Source: Berberis thunbergii
Lineage: Eukaryota > Streptophyta > Magnoliopsida > Ranunculales > Berberidaceae
DNA length: 64,000 nucleotides
Assembly: GCA_003290165.1 (NCBI GenBank)
Contig: QNQO01000796.1
Span: 186,001 to 250,000, forward strand
Direction of reading: 5' to 3'
Under the pieces are notes generated by a model. The model was not told the DNA's origin and made no database searches. It worked only from the letters and a program-made list of their open reading frames with translations. Position numbers and translations under genes: made by a program. Of the stretch, positions 59,317 to 64,000 are shown piece by piece; position 1 is the stretch's first letter, and every line of letters begins with the position of its first letter.

Positions 59317-59960
59317 GCTAATGATAATAAACTAAACCATGTGATTTAGATAGGTTTCAGTAATTGATATATAAGAGAACCGAACAGTCCAAGCATTTGG
59401 ATATCAAACCAATTTCTTCCAAAAGAACATGCAAAACCCTTGAAGAATATACTTTTTAGAAAATTGCAAGTTGATCATAAACTTGAGACTAATAAAAACT
59501 TTAATGCAGTGAGAAAATCTGAATTGAGAACACAAAATGGGCAGCTGAAACCTAAAACTGTAACAAAAGGCATGATATTTACAGAGAACAAGGGGCGAGG
59601 CCTATCTGAATGGCAACGTAGAGTCTACTCATTTCCCATTCCAAATGATTGTCGTGAACTTCTCACAAACTGCTTTTGCATGTATATGACAAACCAACCG
59701 ACCACACACAAAGTTTCCAAATCATACATCATTTGTTATCTTTTCTAAATCCAACTACGATACAATACAATACAATACAATACAATACAATACAATACAA
59801 TACAACGAGAAGCGTAAATCACCTGAGAAACCCTTGGTTGTTTGTGTGTAAAAGAGGTAAAATTGGACAGGACCAGCAAGGGATGGAAGCTGTTTTGCAA
59901 CACCCCAATTTCTTCCTCCCTCCAAATCATGAAAATTAGGGGAGACAAAATCTTACCAAA
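59317..59960. repeat. host segment A copy resumed right of the large CACTA
   Basis: This continues the copy broken at 40431: AATAAACTAAACCATGTGAT, then GGGGCGAGGC near 59593, then TTTCCCATTCCAAATGATTG and TCACAAACTGC. It shows the uninterrupted site of the 179-bp hAT MITE near 59650. A TACAA pentanucleotide microsatellite (nine units) is at 59761-59805. The short ORFs here are not conserved across copies. Confidence 0.65.
59761..59805. repeat. (TACAA)9 microsatellite
   Basis: Nine consecutive pentanucleotide units interrupt the host segment A, at the place where other copies have a single ACAATGCAAAG stretch. Confidence 0.9.
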
Positions 59961-60215
59961 GACACCCTAAAAGTTGCATTATTACTACTAACAGGCACAC
60001 CAAGAAGAAACCTTAAAGCAAATATCAAGAACATAGAAATAACCAATTTCAAAAGCAAAGCTGCTAGCAAATATGGGTTCATTATTGTAGTGGAATTAGG
60101 TTTTATTATGATAATAAGAGATCCTTTCAAAATCAATCGCAACCCACCACATAGAAAAACAAACCCAAATTTTTACTATCAAGGAACCCACGAACAATTG
60201 AGCCGCCTTGTCTAA

Positions 60216-60757
60216 CACGTGGGTATTCAATTATGGATTTTAATAGACTGTAGAAGATTTTAAAATCCATTAAAATATCGGGGTATTCAATTAAGGATTT
60301 AAAGCAATACATGTAAATCTAGGGGTATTCAAATACATATTTTAAATGATTGTTTTATAATCCATTAAAATCAGGGGGTATTCAATTCATGATTTTCAAA
60401 AGTCCACCAAAATTAGGAGGTATTAAAAAATTAGTGGATTTTAATGAATTTGTTAAAGTTGTGGATTTTGAAGAATTTGTGAAAAGTATATATAACAAGA
60501 GTTATTCCAAATCCAACCTCATCCCCTTATATTTCAACAGATTTATATTGGCTATTGTTAAATAACACCACAATTTTCGTTAAAGAACGCCACCATCTCA
60601 TTTTTTTTGTGATCTGCTCAAAGACACCATCACCTTCCCTTCTCTTCTCTCTTCATAAGAGCAGCACCACCTCGCCCCACAACTTTCGTCCACACCACCA
60701 TGCCCTACCACCGCTGACTGCACCACCACTCGCACTTCCTCTTTTCTTTTGTTCTTG

Positions 60758-60817
<60 letters not shown>

Positions 60818-61658
60818 TCATTTTCTTCCTCTTATTTTTTCTTTTTCTTGTCCTCTCTTCATTTTTTTTTTCTTTCTGTTTTCTAAACATTTGGTAAGAT
60901 TATATGTATCAAGTGAACATTTGGTTTGCTAAAATAAGCTTTGAATTTCTCCAAGTTTCCTGCATGGTAATCGTTTACAAAATTCATTTGTAGAAGTTTT
61001 GATTACATTTTGCTTGTTTTATATACTTATGAAGCAGAATTTGATGTTATTCCATTGCTACATTTTGCTTTATAGCAAAACAAAATATATATCAACAATT
61101 GTTATTTATATACACATCTGTATTTTGTTTTTGCTTGCACATACAAGTTTAAGGTGTTCCCAAAAAAAGTATTAAGTGAGGATCCTCAAAAGAAATTATT
61201 TGCATTATTTCCTCTTTTCAAAAGAAAAATAGTTATTTGTATTACTTTTGGATCATATTCAATGTATTTGAATTTTTTTTTAATTTGAAATAAAATTCAC
61301 GTACCATACAAACGATTGTTTTATTGATATTTGAGGGATGTTTTATGATTTGTGTTGACATGGATTGCAATGTAGGTGACGTTATTTCATAACTTCTTAT
61401 GATTAATAGCATATTCATAAGAATTTACAGAAATTTATAAGAATCAATAGAAATCCATAACAATCCTTTATAAAATTCAGAAAATCTAATAATAGAAATC
61501 CATCAAAATTCAGTGGATTCTGTAAAATCCACAAAATCCAGTCACTTAAAATATATCAAAGTTAAGTGGATTCTGTAAACTCCTTTGAAATATTTTAAAA
61601 TCCATGAGATTTAAAATTTTTCACAGTCTATTAAAATCCATAATTGAATACTGCCCTG
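60216..61658. mobile_element. PIF/Harbinger-type non-autonomous element, second copy
   Basis: The left end is CACGTGGGTATTCAATTATG and the right end, in reverse complement, is CAGGGCAGTATTCAATTATG, with TAA on both sides (60213-60215 and 61659-61661). The subterminal GGGGTATTCAATTAAGGATT motifs recur four times, as in the element at 1865-5110, and the blocks TTAATGAATTTGTTAAAGTT and GGATTTTGAAGAATTTGTG are homologous to 2095-2130. There is no LINE and no transposase. An (ATT)n microsatellite lies at 60761-60816. Confidence 0.8.
60761..60816. repeat. (TTA)n microsatellite
   Basis: About 18 uninterrupted TTA units inside the second PIF/Harbinger element. It creates a run of Tyr or Ile codons in the overlapping frames, which is why those ORFs are rejected. 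Confidence 0.95.
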
Positions 61659-61771
61659 TAAAACGGGGTTCAAAATAAAAGTTGAACTCGACTCGAGATA
61701 CACATCTTATGGATTTTATAGCATCTGTATTGGTCTGGCCTTTAGTTTCGAGTTTTGTTTTGTTTTGTAGC

Positions 61772-63313
61772 TAAACTAGGGTATTTTTTAATTTTGACAC
61801 TCATTAGTTTATATCCATTAGAACTTGGCCCTTGTTTTGAAAACTATTTGAGTCTAACCCTAGTTTTCTGACAAAATCGTTAAGTCCACATCATTGACTG
61901 GTCAAAACTATTTTTCGAACATTTATACCCTCACCTTGGGTTAAATCTTAGTTAAGCCCAAGGGACTGTTGAGGAAGATGGTTACTAAACACTAATTATT
62001 TTCCACATTCCACTTTTTTTTTCTTTTGTTTATGATTTGAATTATAGAATTCGAAACATTTATGAAATTCAACCAATTCACCTATCACAAAACCCCAAAT
62101 CCACCAAACAAAATCTATAGATACTCATTCATCTATTTTATTAACTGGATCCAATATCACGAAAAATAAAATAAAACAAATCAAATCAAAGCTCCACATC
62201 TATAATCACTAAAATAATCAAACATATTAATTACGATATTACAATGAAAATTAAACAACCAAAACAGAACAGAACATCAAGAGTGAAATCAAAAAAGAGA
62301 TAAAATACAAAGAACTTACAAGAGAAGAACATTGGATTGATGATGTTAATGATGAGGTGAATAGAAGAAGACCTAAGTAAAGCTACAATAAGTAATAAAT
62401 TGCAGGAAAAAAACAAAAAAATGGTGTGGGACAATTAAATGGTGAAAAGAGAAAGTAATTGATGCTTTGGGTTTGGTTGTATGATTAATACGATTGAGAA
62501 AAACAAACAATTTCTCCAAACTTTTCTTCATGCAATCAATCATATAACCAAACCCAAAGCATCAATAATAAGATTTAGAAAAACTATCGGTTTTTCCAAA
62601 TTAAATAAACAATTTCTCTAAGCGTTTCTTCAATCAATCAAGCATACAACCAAACCAAAGCATCAACCACTCTCTCTTTTCACTATTTAATTTTCTCACG
62701 CCATTTCTTTGTTTTTTCTCCTGCAATTTATTACCTAATGTTGACTTTACTTGGATCTTCTTCTATTCACCTCATCATTAACATCATCAAATCCAATGTT
62801 CTTGTTTTAGGTCAATCTGTCTCTTGTAAGTTCTTTGTATTTTATCTTATTTCATTTTAACTTTGATGTTCTGCTTTGTTTTGGGTTGTTTAATTTTCAT
62901 TGTAATATTGTAATTAATATGTTTGATTATCTTGGTAATTAAAGGTGGGGAGCTTTGATTGTTTGGATTGTATTTTAGTTTTTTCCCCTAGATATTGGAT
63001 TCAGTTATAGGTGAATTAGTTGAATTTCTAAAATGTTTCAGATTCTATAATTCGATTCATATACAAAAGAAGAAAGTGAATGTGGGAAATAATTAGTGTT
63101 TAGTACGCATCTTCCTAACCGTCTTTTGGGCTTAGCTATGGTTACCTAGGTAAAGGCAAAAGGGGGTCCAAAAAATAGTTTTAACTAGTCAATAATGTCG
63201 ACTTACAATTTTATCAGAAAATGAGGGTTAGACTCAAATAATTTTTAAAAAGAAGGCCAAATTCTAATAAGTATAAACAAATGAGTGTCAAACTAAAAAA
63301 ACCCTAGAGTTTA
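61772..63313. mobile_element. 1.5-kb long-inverted-repeat (foldback or MULE-like) element
   Basis: The left border TAAACTAGGGTATTTTTTAA and the right border (reverse complement TAAACTCTAGGGTTTTTTTA) begin two inverted arms of about 680-720 bases each. The outer parts share TTGACACTCATT and TTTGAGTCTAACCCTA. The inner parts share TTCTATTCACCTCATCATTA and AATTGCAGGAAAAAAACAAA in opposite orientation. The centre (about 62490-62620) is short and itself carries an inverted copy of CCAAACCCAAAGCATCAAT. There is no ORF of note. I could not define a target duplication, so the class stays open. Confidence 0.65.
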
Positions 63314-64000
63314 TTCTATTTTAAATATCAAGATAAATAAATATCAAACTATTGGATATGAGAATCGAACCTATGCACTCTTAATACTTTAAGTTCTATA
63401 TGATTCATTAGATTCTTATATTCTAAATTGTAATATAGATTTAGCAAGTATATCCTCCAATGGTTTTAAATGACTCCTAAAAACTCAATTTAGCTAGTAT
63501 ATCCTTCTTCTACCCCATGGCAAGTAGCAACTTTGACTGGCAACACTAGACTGTATGGTCATGGACATGAGAAATGTCCCTAGATCAAATCACACACTAA
63601 GCTTTCCATCCAATTTTACCAAGTCAAGAGCGTGACTTTGATCTTTTGAAAGGCGGAGATGAGACTGAAATGTTGAACAAAAAATGAAAACTCACAATCA
63701 ATGAGTAGGTGCAAGCTTAATTTAGGAGGAGCAGGTTTCCGATTGCACAGGGTCAACAGGAACTCCATATGTAAGGGTATATTGGGTTTGCAGTACATTT
63801 GACACTAAGTCTACAAGGTGGCCGTCGGTGTCAAAGGACACAATGTTTGGAATGCTATTGTGCATGCTCTTGTGAGAATCCTAACAAAGACTAAAAATAA
63901 CCTGAGTTTACCTATGAGATGCTCGTGAAAAGAAACTTGAACAAACTGTGCTGTTGCCATTCTACTTGTCAGATTTTGGATCACTCGATCTAGCATCAAG
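63314..64000. other. unassigned DNA at the right edge
   Basis: No gene is recognised. Two short minus-strand frames (63616-63798 and 63811-63999) together form an almost continuous coding-like stretch separated by one stop. They might belong to a pseudogene that continues beyond the window, but I see no family signature. Confidence 0.25.

Noticed and set aside
60555..60932. 125-codon ORF with a Tyr run
   Set aside because: It spans the (TTA)n microsatellite inside a PIF/Harbinger element and has no homology signal.

Overview
The window is eukaryotic plant nuclear DNA, most likely from a dicot with a repeat-rich genome. It is AT-rich, has no operon structure, has introns with GT..AG borders, and is dominated by plant transposon classes: Ty1/copia, a solo LTR, PIF/Harbinger, hAT, CACTA, Tourist-like MITE, LINE and a degenerate caulimovirid-like retroelement. 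I found no intact host gene. The species cannot be named from the sequence alone. Everything below was read by eye without a database search.

Layout: 1-1864 is a degenerate repeat with LINE-like remnants. 1865-5110 is a PIF/Harbinger-type element (TSD TTA) carrying a LINE fragment. 5133-7501 is a solo LTR with a perfect 5-bp TSD (ACTAT). 7502-11760 is degenerate LINE-derived sequence holding two hAT-type insertions (9777-10807 and 10988-11661). About 11.9-19.5 kb is a decayed retroelement with gag-like, zinc-knuckle and protease-like ORFs and a Met-tRNA primer site. From 19.5 kb to 60 kb the host DNA is a tandem array of a noncoding unit of roughly 2-3 kb (segment A, spacer, segment B, AT-rich tail). 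That array has been heavily split by insertions: two related minus-strand non-autonomous LTR elements (20260-22500 and 31061-32652), a young full-length Ty1/copia element (23190-29887), a 179-bp hAT MITE (33190-33368), a Tourist-like MITE (34133-39991) split by a 5.6-kb CACTA element (34292-39930), and an 18.9-kb CACTA element (40432-59316). The last part holds a second PIF/Harbinger element (60216-61658) and a 1.5-kb long-inverted-repeat element (61772-63313).

The most remarkable content is gene capture by the two CACTA elements. The smaller one has no transposase. On one strand it carries a chain of exon-like pieces from three unrelated host genes: an HMG-box protein first exon, three SGT1 TPR exons and four exons of an ANTH-domain (AP180/CALM-type) clathrin-assembly protein, with splice borders still visible. 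The larger one carries decayed TnpD-like and TnpA-like transposase genes plus fragments of biotin synthase, a P1B-type heavy-metal ATPase and an acid phosphatase/VSP-like gene, and several exon-like pieces I could not identify. The captured pieces have premature stops or frame breaks, so they look like transduplicated pseudogenes. Chimeric or antisense transcripts from them remain possible.
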